Positions 41,670-50,718 are shown, counted from the stretch's first letter. The stretch: 64,000 bases of DNA from CADEDH01 sp047974625 (GCA_047974625.1 JBKECK010000042.1:1-64000); one strand, 5' to 3'. The notes: generated from the letters alone by a model not told the origin. Numbers and translations: made by a program.

Positions 41670-43913
41670 ATGCCCGTCGTGGAAGGTGTCCTTTTTGCTG
41701 TCGCGCAATGGGTACTGGCCACGACGACGGGCTGGTTGGTCGTGGGCTGGCTCGAACCGACCACCCGGCGACGGTGGGCACCGGCCACACCCCTGATCGG
41801 CCTGGCCACGCTCATCGTGGTCTTCAGCCTCGCCGGCGCCGTGCTCCCCATGCGGCTCGTGGCCCCGATCACGCTGGCCGCCATCGGAGTCGGGGCGGTC
41901 ACCCGGCTCGCCCTCGGCGATCGACCGTCGCTCCGCCTGGCCGGGGAGCTCCTGGTGCCGCTGCTCCTGCCCGTGCCCGCCCTGCTCCTGCTGCTCGTTC
42001 CCCTGGTGCGCACCGACTCGACCCTGGTCATGACCGGGCCAAACCACGACGCCATGTTCTACGTGGCCACCGCCGACTGGGTCGCCGACCACCCCTTCAC
42101 CGACTCCCCCCGGGTTGGGTTTACCCCCGACACCAGCGAGGTGGCGCCCACCTACTTCCCGGCCCGCCACGCCGCCGAGACCAGGCTCCGGATCGGCGAC
42201 GCCCTGCTCTCCTCGGTGGGCTACGCCCTGGGCGTCGGCCCGGTCCGCAGCTACTGGATGCTGCAGATGCTCGGCTGGTTGGCCTTCCTACCCGCGTCCC
42301 TGGCCGGCGCCATGGCCTGCCTGGACGACCGCCGCTGGTTCCAGGCCGCGGTGACCGCCGTGGGCACTGTGGTGATGACCGGCTCCCCGGTCCTGGCCTT
42401 CCAGGTGTTCAACCAGAACGCCGCCTCCCTCCTGGGCATCGTCCTGTTCCCGATGACGGCGGCCGCGGTGTGGTCGCGGCTGGAGGACGCCGACACCGGA
42501 CCACCGCGGTTCGTGACCGCGATCGTGTTCGCCGCTCTGCTCGGGACCTACTCGGAGTACACCTCGGTGCTGGCCGTGGCCTTCGCGGTGGTGATCGTCG
42601 GCCGGGCGCCGCGCCGGATCCTGCCTGCGGCCGGTCGGGGACTCCAGGTGGCGGCGCTCACCGCCGCCGTCGGGCCGGTGATCGTGTGGCGGGTCGTCCA
42701 CTCGCTGCTGTTCCTCTCCGGGGTAACCGCGGACGGCTTCGGCACTCTGTACCGCCACGTCGAACTGCCCTTGGTCTTCGGCCGGGCCCTGGGCACCACC
42801 TGGCCGTCGGCCACCGAGACCCCCCTCACCTCCACGGCGCTGGTCACCGCCGTGGTCACCGTCGGGCTGGTGGGCGCCGTCGCCCTCCACCGGTCGCGCC
42901 GTCTGTGGCTCGGCCTCACCGCCGGCGCGGTCACCACCACCTGGTACGTCACCGTGGTGATCGGGAGCGACTACAGCAACCAGCGGTCGGTGGAGATCAT
43001 GCAGCCGATCATGCTGTGGGCGGCGGTGGTGGGCTGGACGGCGATGGCGGCCCGGGCCGGCGCCACCGTCACCGCGGCGGGGGAACGGGAGCCGACGGCC
43101 GGTGCCGTGCCGATCGGCGCCGGGCTGTTGGTGGTGGCCGGGGTGTGGGCGGCCGTGGCCCTGACCGGCGCCTACGTGACGAGGCGGGCCATGCCCCCGT
43201 TGCCGTTCCTCGAGCGACGGTCCGTCGGCCCCGCCTACGACGAGCTCACCGACTGGGCCGACCGCTACGGTGGCCGGGACGGGGCCGACCTGACCGTGGT
43301 GACCAGTGGGGTGGAGGAGTCGTTCTGGGCCGGTGACGCCCTACGGTACTTCCCCGACGTCGACTACCCGGTCCTCTACCCGGGCTATCAGGGCGGCCCG
43401 AGCTTCACCGACACCCCCCCGACGGGGGTCGGCGACCGGTACCTGCTCGTCGATCGCGAATCGTTCGTGATCCCGGCCGACGCCGAACCCTTGGAGCAGA
43501 ACGACCGGTTCCTGCTGTTCGACACCGGGGTCCGGCCCGTCACGGTGCTGAGTCCCCGCCGGTTCGAGATGGGGGTGTCGGAAGGGGTGGGCGTAAGCCG
43601 GTGGGTGTGGCTCAGCGACGACGGCGACCTGGTGGCCGTCCGGACCGGCGGCGCCCCCCGCCACATCGAACTCCAGCTCAGCACCTCGGCCTGGATGGCC
43701 CCGCTCGGGCTCACCGTGACCGTCTCCGGGGGAACCACCCGGAACTTCGAGCTCGACCTGGACCCGACCATGGCCACCTTCGAGCTCCCCGAGCAGGCGA
43801 TCACCGTGCTCCACATGGACACCGAACGGCCGGGCGTCCCCCCACCCGACGGCTCCGACGCCCGCGGGATCGCGGTCCGGATCCAACCCTTCGGCGCCCA
43901 CCCCGTGCCCTGA
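41670..43913 (+). CDS. Large polytopic membrane protein, GT-C-like (paralogue B)
   Basis: 747 aa with the same plan as the protein at 33104: multiple TM segments to about residue 500, then a soluble C-terminal beta-rich domain. MTGPNHDAMFYVATADWVADHPFTDSP is the external loop with the candidate catalytic acid. FLSGVTADGFGTLYRH and VIGSDYSNQRSVEIMQPI align with paralogue A. It follows the glucuronokinase-like gene, so it may use a related activated sugar, probably lipid-linked if it is truly GT-C. No database family could be named from sequence alone. Confidence 0.75.
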   Translation: MPVVEGVLFAVAQWVLATTTGWLVVGWLEPTTRRRWAPATPLIGLATLIVVFSLAGAVLPMRLVAPITLAAIGVGAVTRLALGDRPSLRLAGELLVPLLLPVPALLLLLVPLVRTDSTLVMTGPNHDAMFYVATADWVADHPFTDSPRVGFTPDTSEVAPTYFPARHAAETRLRIGDALLSSVGYALGVGPVRSYWMLQMLGWLAFLPASLAGAMACLDDRRWFQAAVTAVGTVVMTGSPVLAFQVFNQNAASLLGIVLFPMTAAAVWSRLEDADTGPPRFVTAIVFAALLGTYSEYTSVLAVAFAVVIVGRAPRRILPAAGRGLQVAALTAAVGPVIVWRVVHSLLFLSGVTADGFGTLYRHVELPLVFGRALGTTWPSATETPLTSTALVTAVVTVGLVGAVALHRSRRLWLGLTAGAVTTTWYVTVVIGSDYSNQRSVEIMQPIMLWAAVVGWTAMAARAGATVTAAGEREPTAGAVPIGAGLLVVAGVWAAVALTGAYVTRRAMPPLPFLERRSVGPAYDELTDWADRYGGRDGADLTVVTSGVEESFWAGDALRYFPDVDYPVLYPGYQGGPSFTDTPPTGVGDRYLLVDRESFVIPADAEPLEQNDRFLLFDTGVRPVTVLSPRRFEMGVSEGVGVSRWVWLSDDGDLVAVRTGGAPRHIELQLSTSAWMAPLGLTVTVSGGTTRNFELDLDPTMATFELPEQAITVLHMDTERPGVPPPDGSDARGIAVRIQPFGAHPVP

Positions 43914-43967
43914 GGACCGCCACCACCGGCCCGAGACCCGCCGCTCTCGACCCCCACTTGACCATGA

Positions 43968-43981
43968 CGAACGTATGTTCG
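43968..43981. promoter_or_regulatory. LexA (SOS) box of imuA'-imuB
   Basis: CGAACGTATGTTCG, the same CGAAC-N4-GTTCG form as at dnaE2. Its centre is about 18 bp before the proposed start, against about 21 bp at dnaE2. Confidence 0.85.
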
Positions 43982-43992
43982 ATCATGGGAGG

Positions 43993-44739
43993 ATGCCGGT
44001 TCCCTCCCCCCAGTCCGCGGCGGACCACGCCCCCGGAATGGCTCCGCTCCGGGCCCGGGTGAGCCCCGTCTCGCTGGCCTGCCACCACCTGCTCCCGGTG
44101 CCCGAGCCGGTGGCGGCCCTGTTCCCCTCCGCCGGGATCCGGCAGGGCACCTCGGTGGGCTTCCGGGGGCCCGGGGGCCACGCCCTGGCCCTGGCCCTGG
44201 CCGCCGCGGCCCTCGGCACCAGCGGCTGGATGGCCGCGGTGGGGACCGACGACGTGGGCTGGACGGCCGCCGCCGAACTGGGGGTGCCGCTCGAACGGCT
44301 GCTGGTGGTGTCCCCGGTGGCGGCCCCGCGGCAGCCCACCGTGCTGGCCACCCTGATCGACGCCATGGACGTGGTCCTGCTGGGGCCGGGCCCGCCGGTC
44401 GACCACCGCAGCGCCCGCCGGCTCGCGGCCCGGATGCGGGAGCGGGGCACGGTGGTGTTCCACCTCGACGGGGGCCGGTCCTGGCCCGAGCCCCTCGATC
44501 TGGTGTGTGTCACCGCCGATCCCCGGTGGGAGGGCCTCGGTGTGGGCCACGGCCACCTCCGGCACCGCTGGCTCTCGGTCGGCGTGGAGGGGCGGCGGGC
44601 CCCGGGCCGGATCCGGTCGGTCACCGTCGGCCTCCCCGGCCCCGGGGGCGGGCTCACCGTCGGCAACCCCGAGCCGCACCACCCCACGGCCGGCGCCCCC
44701 GCCCACCCGGGAGCCCACCGGTTGGCCCGGACGGGGTGA
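43993..44739 (+). CDS. ImuA'-like mutasome accessory protein
   Basis: 248 aa. It is a degenerate RecA-like protein: SVGFRGPGGHALALALAAAAL stands where a Walker A loop would be, and WMAAVGTDDVGWTAAAELGV and VVLLGPG follow the ImuA' pattern. In mycobacteria this protein binds and activates the ImuB-DnaE2 complex. The ATG at 43993 was chosen because the in-frame ATG at 43975 lies inside the LexA box. GATCAT then GGGAGG precede 43993. It is followed 6 nt later by imuB. Confidence 0.8.
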   Translation: MPVPSPQSAADHAPGMAPLRARVSPVSLACHHLLPVPEPVAALFPSAGIRQGTSVGFRGPGGHALALALAAAALGTSGWMAAVGTDDVGWTAAAELGVPLERLLVVSPVAAPRQPTVLATLIDAMDVVLLGPGPPVDHRSARRLAARMRERGTVVFHLDGGRSWPEPLDLVCVTADPRWEGLGVGHGHLRHRWLSVGVEGRRAPGRIRSVTVGLPGPGGGLTVGNPEPHHPTAGAPAHPGAHRLARTG

Positions 44740-44745
44740 GCGCCG

Positions 44746-46311
44746 GTGTCGGCAACCCGCATGGTGGTGGTGTGGTGCCCGGACTGGCCGGTGGTGGCCT
44801 GGGGCGTCCCGCTCGACGAACCGGCGGTGGTGATCACCGGCAACCGGGTGGTGGCCTGCTCCCCGGCGGCCCGGGCCGAGGGAGTGGCCCGGGGGCAACG
44901 ACGGCGGGACGCCCAGGCCCGCTGCCCCGATCTGGCGGTACTCGACCGGGCCCCGGAGCGGGAGGCCCGCCTGTTCGAACCGGTGATCACCGCCCTGGAG
45001 ACCCTGACTCCGGCCATCGAGGTGACCGGCCCGGGACTGGCCGGGTTCCCCACGCGGGGGCCTTCCCGGTTCTTCGGGGGCGACGAGGCCCTGACCGTCA
45101 CCGTGGTGGCCGAGGTGGGTCGGGTGCTCGGCTCCCGGGGCGCCCTGCGGGTGGGCGTGGCCGACGGGGTGTTCGCGGCCCGGTTGGCGGCCCGGTCCCG
45201 CCGGGCCGACCCCGTGCACATCGTGGAGCTGGGTGACAGCCCCCGGTTCCTGGCCGACCTGCCCATCACCACCCTCGACCAGCCGGAGCTGACCGGCGTG
45301 CTCGGCCGGTTGGGGCTCACCACCCTTGGCGCCTTCGCCGCCCTGCCCGCCGCGTCCGTGACCGGCCGGTTCGGGCGGGAGGGCCGGGAGGCCCACCGCC
45401 TGGCCCGGGGCGACGACCGCTTCCCTCCCGACCTGCAGCGTCCCGCCCCCGATCTGGCCGCCACCTGGTTGTTCGATCCCCCCGTCGAGCGGGTCGAGGG
45501 GTGCGCCCTGGCCACCCGGATGCTGGCCGACGAGCTCCACACCGGCCTGGCCGAGCGGGGCCTGGCCTGCCTCCGGGTGATGATCGAGACCGAGAGCGAG
45601 CACGGCGAGACCCGGATGCGGTTGTGGCGCCACGAGGGCGCCCTGTCAGCCACCGCCATGGCCGACCGGGCCCGCTGGCAGCTCGACGGCTGGCTCACCC
45701 AACCCACCGGGCGGCCCACCGCCGGGATCACCCGGCTAACCCTGGTGCCCGACGAGGTGGTGGCGGCCACGGGCCGACAGCTCGGGTTCTGGTCCGGTCA
45801 CGATCAGCGGGCCGACGACGCCACCCGTACCGTGGCCCGGCTCCAGGCCCTGCTGGGGTCCGACGCCGTCTCCGTACCCGTCCCCCGGGGTGGTGTGAGC
45901 CCCGCCGAGCGGGTCGGTCTCGTCCCGGCCGCCTCGGTCGACCTGGAGGATCGCTCCACCAGCGGGATGGTGTGGCCCACCGAACCGTGGCCGGGGATGA
46001 TCCCCGCCCCCGCCCCCGCCCAGGTGTTCACCGATCCTCTACCGGTGGAGATCGTCGATGCGGCCGGGCAGGTGGTGTCGGTGTCCGGCCGGGGGGAACT
46101 GAGCGCACCCCCGGTGGCCATCCGGTCGCCGGGGGCGGCCCGGAGCCGCCCCATCGCCGCCTGGGCCGGGCCGTGGCCAGCCGACCAGCGCTGGTGGGAT
46201 CCGCTCACCCACCGACGCCGCGCCCGGATGCAGATCGTGCTCGACCACGGGGTGGCCCACCTGGTGGCGGTGGAACACCGTTCCTGGTCGATCGAAGCCA
46301 GTTACGGCTGA
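44746..46311 (+). CDS. imuB: ImuB, inactive Y-family polymerase homologue of the mutasome
   Basis: 521 aa. VVVWCPDWPVVAWG at the N-terminus replaces the catalytic DxD strand of DinB, and FFGGDEAL stands near the second acidic site, consistent with the catalytically dead hub protein. The palm, fingers and little-finger-like regions follow (ALRVGVADGVFAARLAA, GRLGLTTLGAFAALPA, RLARGDDRFPP), with the conserved C-terminal VAVEHRSWSIEASYG. It links DnaE2 to the beta clamp. GTG start, in operon with imuA' under the LexA box. Confidence 0.9.
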   Translation: MSATRMVVVWCPDWPVVAWGVPLDEPAVVITGNRVVACSPAARAEGVARGQRRRDAQARCPDLAVLDRAPEREARLFEPVITALETLTPAIEVTGPGLAGFPTRGPSRFFGGDEALTVTVVAEVGRVLGSRGALRVGVADGVFAARLAARSRRADPVHIVELGDSPRFLADLPITTLDQPELTGVLGRLGLTTLGAFAALPAASVTGRFGREGREAHRLARGDDRFPPDLQRPAPDLAATWLFDPPVERVEGCALATRMLADELHTGLAERGLACLRVMIETESEHGETRMRLWRHEGALSATAMADRARWQLDGWLTQPTGRPTAGITRLTLVPDEVVAATGRQLGFWSGHDQRADDATRTVARLQALLGSDAVSVPVPRGGVSPAERVGLVPAASVDLEDRSTSGMVWPTEPWPGMIPAPAPAQVFTDPLPVEIVDAAGQVVSVSGRGELSAPPVAIRSPGAARSRPIAAWAGPWPADQRWWDPLTHRRRARMQIVLDHGVAHLVAVEHRSWSIEASYG

Positions 46312-47939
46312 GCCGCCCCGGAGGTGGGGACCGAGGGCTCCAGGTCCGCGGCACCGACCGTCGGCACCGTCGGCCCGGCCGTATCTCCGGCGTCCGCCGG
46401 GGCCGCCCCGCCCGGTTCGACCGGGTTGACCAGTCGGGTCGTCGATGTCACCACCGTGGGCACCGCCGGCAACGCGGACGGGGTGACCACCACCGGGGCC
46501 TCGGTCGTGGCCGGCTGGGTCGACGACGGCCCCGGCTGGGCCGTGGACGGACCCGCCGGGGCCGGGGTGGAGGTAGTGGAGGAGGGGACGGTCGGGTTCA
46601 GGGTCGAACTCGGGGGCAGGGTGGAGGGGTCGGTCGTTGACGGGGCTCCGGTGGACGGCGCCGCGGTGGACGGGGCCGCTGTGGTGGGAACGGCTGCGGA
46701 GGGGACCGTCGTGGCGGGACGGGCGGCGGGAGGAAGGACCTGGACCACCCGTCGCCGGGGCTGCTCCGTCGTCGACGACGCCGCCGGTTCGGTGGTGGAC
46801 GGCGCCGCCGTCGTTCGATCCGTCGATGGGGGCTCGGCCGGCGAAGACGCCGAGGACACCGTCCGGGACGCTGCCGGCCGCGGCGACGGTGCGGGGGCGG
46901 TCGACGGGGACGAAGGGTTCGTGGACGTCACACCGGTGGAGGATCGCGGGGTGGACGAGCGAGCCGGGGCCGGCGGCTGGGTCGCCGGGGCCTGGGTGGA
47001 CGGGGCCTGGGTGGACGGGGCCTGGGTGGACGGGGCCTGGGCCGGCGCCGGAGCCTGGGCGGGCGCCGGAGCCGCCGACTGGGCCTGGGTGGGTGACGGT
47101 GATTGGGCGGGCGCGGGCGCCGGAGCCGCCGACTGGGCCTGGGTGGGTGACGGTGATTGGGCCGATGACCGGGCCGTGGACGGTGGCCGCCCGGCCGGTG
47201 GCGTCGCGGCCGGGGCACGGGAGGCCTCCGGTGGGGCCGGAGCCGGGGTGCCGGCGGTGGGCGACGGTGAGGGGATCGGGGCCAGTGCGCTCTCCCCAGT
47301 CGCCGGCTGCTCGACGGCGGCGGCCCGGTCGTGGGCCGGCGCAGCCACTGGATGGGCGGTGACCAGACGGCGCGGTCCGGGCCGGGCGTTGGACGAACCC
47401 GTACCGGCCGACACCGACACCGAACCGTCTCCCCCGCCGGGGTCCGGCTCCGCTGGGGCGGCCCCTGAGGTGGACGTCCGTTCTGGATCGGTCGGGTTCG
47501 CCGGGGCGCCGGCTGCCACCGACGATCCGTCGGCGGCGGGTCCGGAGGTGGTGGGCGCCATGGCCTCGGTGGCGGCGGCCAGCTGGGGGGGCGGGTCAGC
47601 CCCGTCAAACCGGGCCAGCAGGGCGGCCAGGGCGGCTGTGGCCACCACACCGGCGGTGGCGGCCACCCGCCGGCGGTGGGGGTTGAACAGGCGGGCCAGC
47701 GGGTTGGCGGCGTCCACCGCGGCCCCGGCCGCAATCTCGTCGGGGTGCGCCTCCGACCGGTTCGGCTCGTCGGGGCTCAGTCGCGACGCCCGCACAGTGT
47801 GCTGGCGCGGGGCCCCGCCGTCGCCGGCCACCGGGGTCGACAGACGCAGATCCCGGGGGACCGGCCCGCCACGATCCTCCCGATACCGGCGGAACGGCGA
47901 CCGGGATGGTGGCTGCTCCACATTGCGTGGTTTCTCCAT
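46302..47939 (-). CDS. Single-TM protein with long Ser/Thr/Pro/Ala-rich extracytoplasmic region
   Basis: 545 aa. The cytosolic N-terminus (about 1-105) is charged. One TM segment (VAATAGVVATAALAALLARF, about 108-130) is followed by ~400 residues almost wholly of Pro, Ala, Ser and Thr. That region includes tandem STQAP and APAQSPSPTQAQS units, matched by 15-bp and longer DNA repeats. No enzymatic domain is seen. It may be a cell-wall-spanning stalk or mucin-like surface protein. ATG at 47939 with GGGAG about 10 nt upstream; a longer in-frame start at 47993 exists. Its 3' end overlaps imuB by 10 bp. Confidence 0.6.
   Translation of the reverse strand: MEKPRNVEQPPSRSPFRRYREDRGGPVPRDLRLSTPVAGDGGAPRQHTVRASRLSPDEPNRSEAHPDEIAAGAAVDAANPLARLFNPHRRRVAATAGVVATAALAALLARFDGADPPPQLAAATEAMAPTTSGPAADGSSVAAGAPANPTDPERTSTSGAAPAEPDPGGGDGSVSVSAGTGSSNARPGPRRLVTAHPVAAPAHDRAAAVEQPATGESALAPIPSPSPTAGTPAPAPPEASRAPAATPPAGRPPSTARSSAQSPSPTQAQSAAPAPAPAQSPSPTQAQSAAPAPAQAPAPAQAPSTQAPSTQAPSTQAPATQPPAPARSSTPRSSTGVTSTNPSSPSTAPAPSPRPAASRTVSSASSPAEPPSTDRTTAAPSTTEPAASSTTEQPRRRVVQVLPPAARPATTVPSAAVPTTAAPSTAAPSTGAPSTTDPSTLPPSSTLNPTVPSSTTSTPAPAGPSTAQPGPSSTQPATTEAPVVVTPSALPAVPTVVTSTTRLVNPVEPGGAAPADAGDTAGPTVPTVGAADLEPSVPTSGAAQP
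46988..47165. repeat. Tandem repeats inside the Ser/Thr/Pro/Ala-rich gene
   Basis: GCCTGGGTGGACGGG occurs three times in a row with 15-bp period near 46990-47040. A unit of about 50 bp containing GACTGGGCCTGGGTGGGTGA is repeated near 47080-47160. Confidence 0.85.
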
Positions 47940-48054
47940 GACGCGATCACTCCCGCCCAACCGAATCCGGGTGAGTGTAGGCAGATCTACCAATTATTGA
48001 GAACCTATGACGGAAATGGGCTTCGTTCCTGGACCAACTCGGACGATCCACCGG

Positions 48055-48120
48055 CCCGACCCCGACGCTCAAGACCCCGACGCTCACGACCCCGACGCTC
48101 AAGACCCCGACGCTCAAGAC
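48055..48120. repeat. 15-bp tandem repeat downstream of rnhB
   Basis: CCCCGACGCTCAAGA-type units occur about four times, one variant reading CTCACGA. They lie between the end of rnhB and the start of the Ser/Thr/Pro/Ala-rich gene. The region 47940-48113 carries no credible gene. Confidence 0.9.
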
Positions 48121-48812
48121 AGCACGCGCTGGCCGCCGGGGGGCCGGCGCAGGCAGCCCGACCACGGGATGCTATCCATGAACGCCCACGACTGGCGGTG
48201 GAGCACCGTGGGGCCGTGGGCGGCCAGGGCCGCCTTGTGCCGGGGACACGGATACCCCTTGTTGAGGTCGAAGTCGTAGTCGGGGAACGCCTCGGCCTCG
48301 GCCCGCATGATCCGGTCCCGGGTCACCTTGGCCAGGATCGACGCCGCGGCGATCGATACCGAGGTGGTGTCCCCCTTGACCAGGCGTCGAGTGACGGGAT
48401 GGCCGACGAAGTCCCAGTTGCCGTCCACCAGTACTGCGCCGGCCGGCAGGCCGAGCCCGGCCAGCGCCCGGCGGGCGGCCAGCTTTTGAGCCGCCGACAT
48501 GCCGAGCTCGTCGCACTCCAGGTTCGAGGCGTGCCCCACCGACCAGGCCTCCGCCCAGCCGGTGATCCGGTCGTACATGGCCTCCCGTTCGGCCTCGGTG
48601 AGCTGTTTGGAATCACGGAGCTTGTAGATGCGGCGGTCCCTGGCCGCCACCACGGCCCCGATGGTGATCGGACCGGCCCACGACCCCCGGCCGACCTCGT
48701 CGACCCCCACCACCACCTCGTGCCCGGCGGCCCAGAGCTCACGCTCCACGGCCAGGCCGGGCGCCTTGGCCTTCAGGGCCTTGCGGAGCTTGGGGACGGT
48801 GCGGGTCGCCAC
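48114..48812 (-). CDS. rnhB: Ribonuclease HII
   Basis: 232 aa. It removes RNA from RNA-DNA hybrids and misincorporated ribonucleotides. Active-site motifs are VGVDEVGRGSWAGP (about 30-43), RDSKQLTEAER, LVDGNWD and SIAAASILAKVTRD, with HRQSW near the C-terminus. GTG start with TACGGT 6 nt upstream. Confidence 0.95.
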   Translation of the reverse strand: MATRTVPKLRKALKAKAPGLAVERELWAAGHEVVVGVDEVGRGSWAGPITIGAVVAARDRRIYKLRDSKQLTEAEREAMYDRITGWAEAWSVGHASNLECDELGMSAAQKLAARRALAGLGLPAGAVLVDGNWDFVGHPVTRRLVKGDTTSVSIAAASILAKVTRDRIMRAEAEAFPDYDFDLNKGYPCPRHKAALAAHGPTVLHRQSWAFMDSIPWSGCLRRPPGGQRVLS

Positions 48813-48818
48813 CGGGCC

Positions 48819-48824
48819 ACCGTA
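48819..48824 (-). promoter_or_regulatory. -10 element of rnhB (leaderless type)
   Basis: TACGGT on the minus strand, 6 nt before GTG at 48812. Confidence 0.6.
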
Positions 48825-48887
48825 GCCGGGGGGGCGCCGTCGGTCGCCCCCCCGGGTCGGGGCCGATCCGCTCCCCGGGTCCCAGCC

Positions 48888-50711
48888 TCAGCTGAACGAC
48901 TGGCCGGGTGACGGGCTGGGGGCCAGGCCTTCGGCCGTACCGGCCAGCAGGGTCTCCCCCCGCGGTTCGGTGGTGGACCAGTCCGGGTCGAGGCCCCGGC
49001 AGGTAAGGCCGACCGGGCGGGGGGCGCCGTCGGTCGGCGCCGGCTCGAGCTCCCACAACAGGGCGGGCCGGTAGCCGTGCCAGCGGATGGCGAACGAGAC
49101 GACCCCCACCCGCGTGACCAGGCCGTGCACCTCCAGCGGACCGCCCCGCCAGTGGGACGGGAACTCGGGGAGCAGGCCCAACCCGTCAGGCCCGGACCCG
49201 GCGCTCCCGGGCCCGGCGACCAGGACGTCGCCCACCGCGGCCAGGAAACGGCCGGCCGCCCCCGGATCGTCCCGGGGCGAAAAGGCCAGGGTGGCCCCGG
49301 CCGCGCCGGCCAGGACGCCGAGGCGTTCGACCGGGCCGTCCCCGGACCCGGCTCCGGGCAGGGTGGAGCGGAGACCGGCCGCGCCCGAGGGGTCACCGGC
49401 CAGGTCGGCGAGGTCGGCCAGGGCCCGACGGGCGGTGTGGCAGTCGGTGTCGGTGCCGGCCCGGTCGACCAGCCGGGTGATGGCCACGGCCAGCTCCAAC
49501 CGGTCCGGGGCCGGGGGGCCGATGAGGCGGTGGGCGGCGGCCAGACCGGCCAGGACCTCGGCGGCCGGGCCGGGACCGTGGGCCAGGCGGGTGGGGAACA
49601 GGTCGGTGAGTGGTTCCAGCGCGGCCGCCACCTCCCGGTCACGACCGGCGACGGCCAGCCCCTCGAGGACGGACCCGGCGCCGGGGGCGAGGTCGGCCAG
49701 GGGGCCGGGGAGCCCGGCCGCGGCCAGCAGGAGCCGGGCCACCGACGCCCCGGCCAGGTCGGTCAGGCCCGGATCGGGGAGGGTGATCCGGGTACCGGCG
49801 TCGACCATGGTGGACCAGCCCCGGACCACCGCCGCCGGGTCGGCCACCCCGGCCGGGGTCGGACCCCCGATCCCGGCCGGGGTGGGGTCGACGGGCGGGA
49901 TGTCCGCCGCCGGGACGACGACCCGGAAGGTGGTCTTGTGGGGCACGGGGGCCACCACCACCAGGTGGCGTCCGGTCGCCGACGGGTCGGGGACCCGCAG
50001 GCCCCCACCGTCGCCCGAGCCGGCCCCGGCCGGGTCGAGGGCGGTGGTGAGCAGGGCGGACGGGTCCCGGTCGGTGGTCACCGCCTGGAGCGGGGGCCGG
50101 GGCAGCACCAGCACCGGCCGGTCACCGGCCCGGACCACCGGCCCGTCGAGGCGGACCCGGTCGGCCCGGGGGACGGCCAGCCGCACCATGGGCCTGGACC
50201 CCCGGCGGTTGCGGCAGAGGCGGGCCAGGGGTCCGCCCCGCCGGGCCGGTCGGTCGCCGGCGGCCGGGTCCGGCCCGTCCCTCCCCTCCGGGCCGTCCGC
50301 CGGCTCCGTCCCGTCCGGGGAGACCACGAAGGCGACGGCCAGGGGAACCGACGTCCGGTTGTCGATCTCGATGACGGCGGCGTCGCCCCCGTCGCCGCGA
50401 GCCGCGTAGGTGACGACCCTGACCTCACCCCCCTTGACGTTGAGGGCCGTCTCCACCACCGGGCCCGGCCCGGCCCGATGCTGCCGCACGGTGGGCTCGC
50501 GTTCCGGCCGGTACCAGCGGTCGTCGGACTGGATCCACCAGGCCACCCGCCACCCGGCCGGGCACGGACCGCCCCCGGCCCCAAACCCGGCCCCGGCGGG
50601 GCGGAGCGACCCGTCCGGGCCCACCGACCACCTGGCCGTGCCCCCGGTGGTGCCGATCTCGGTGGCGGTGGCCGCTGCTGATCCCGGCTCGGCCGGTGGT
50701 GGGGAGGTCAC
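48888..50711 (-). CDS. Unrecognised 607-aa protein
   Basis: No signal peptide or TM. The N-terminal third is beta-rich (RWSVGPDGSLRP, WRVAWWIQSDDRWYRP, VVTYAARGDGGDAAVIEIDNRTSVPLAVAFVVSPDG), resembling a carbohydrate-active-enzyme-like beta sandwich. The middle is helical (ASVARLLLAAAGLPG to RRALADLADLAG). The C-terminus returns to strands (GPLEVHGLVTRVGVVSFAIRWHGYRPALLWELEP). The plan recalls glycoside-hydrolase-like proteins, but no catalytic motif can be named. The GTG at 50711 is fixed by TAGGGT 7 nt upstream. Divergent from fbiD/cofC. Confidence 0.65.
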   Translation of the reverse strand: MTSPPPAEPGSAAATATEIGTTGGTARWSVGPDGSLRPAGAGFGAGGGPCPAGWRVAWWIQSDDRWYRPEREPTVRQHRAGPGPVVETALNVKGGEVRVVTYAARGDGGDAAVIEIDNRTSVPLAVAFVVSPDGTEPADGPEGRDGPDPAAGDRPARRGGPLARLCRNRRGSRPMVRLAVPRADRVRLDGPVVRAGDRPVLVLPRPPLQAVTTDRDPSALLTTALDPAGAGSGDGGGLRVPDPSATGRHLVVVAPVPHKTTFRVVVPAADIPPVDPTPAGIGGPTPAGVADPAAVVRGWSTMVDAGTRITLPDPGLTDLAGASVARLLLAAAGLPGPLADLAPGAGSVLEGLAVAGRDREVAAALEPLTDLFPTRLAHGPGPAAEVLAGLAAAHRLIGPPAPDRLELAVAITRLVDRAGTDTDCHTARRALADLADLAGDPSGAAGLRSTLPGAGSGDGPVERLGVLAGAAGATLAFSPRDDPGAAGRFLAAVGDVLVAGPGSAGSGPDGLGLLPEFPSHWRGGPLEVHGLVTRVGVVSFAIRWHGYRPALLWELEPAPTDGAPRPVGLTCRGLDPDWSTTEPRGETLLAGTAEGLAPSPSPGQSFS

Positions 50712-50718
50712 CCTCGGC

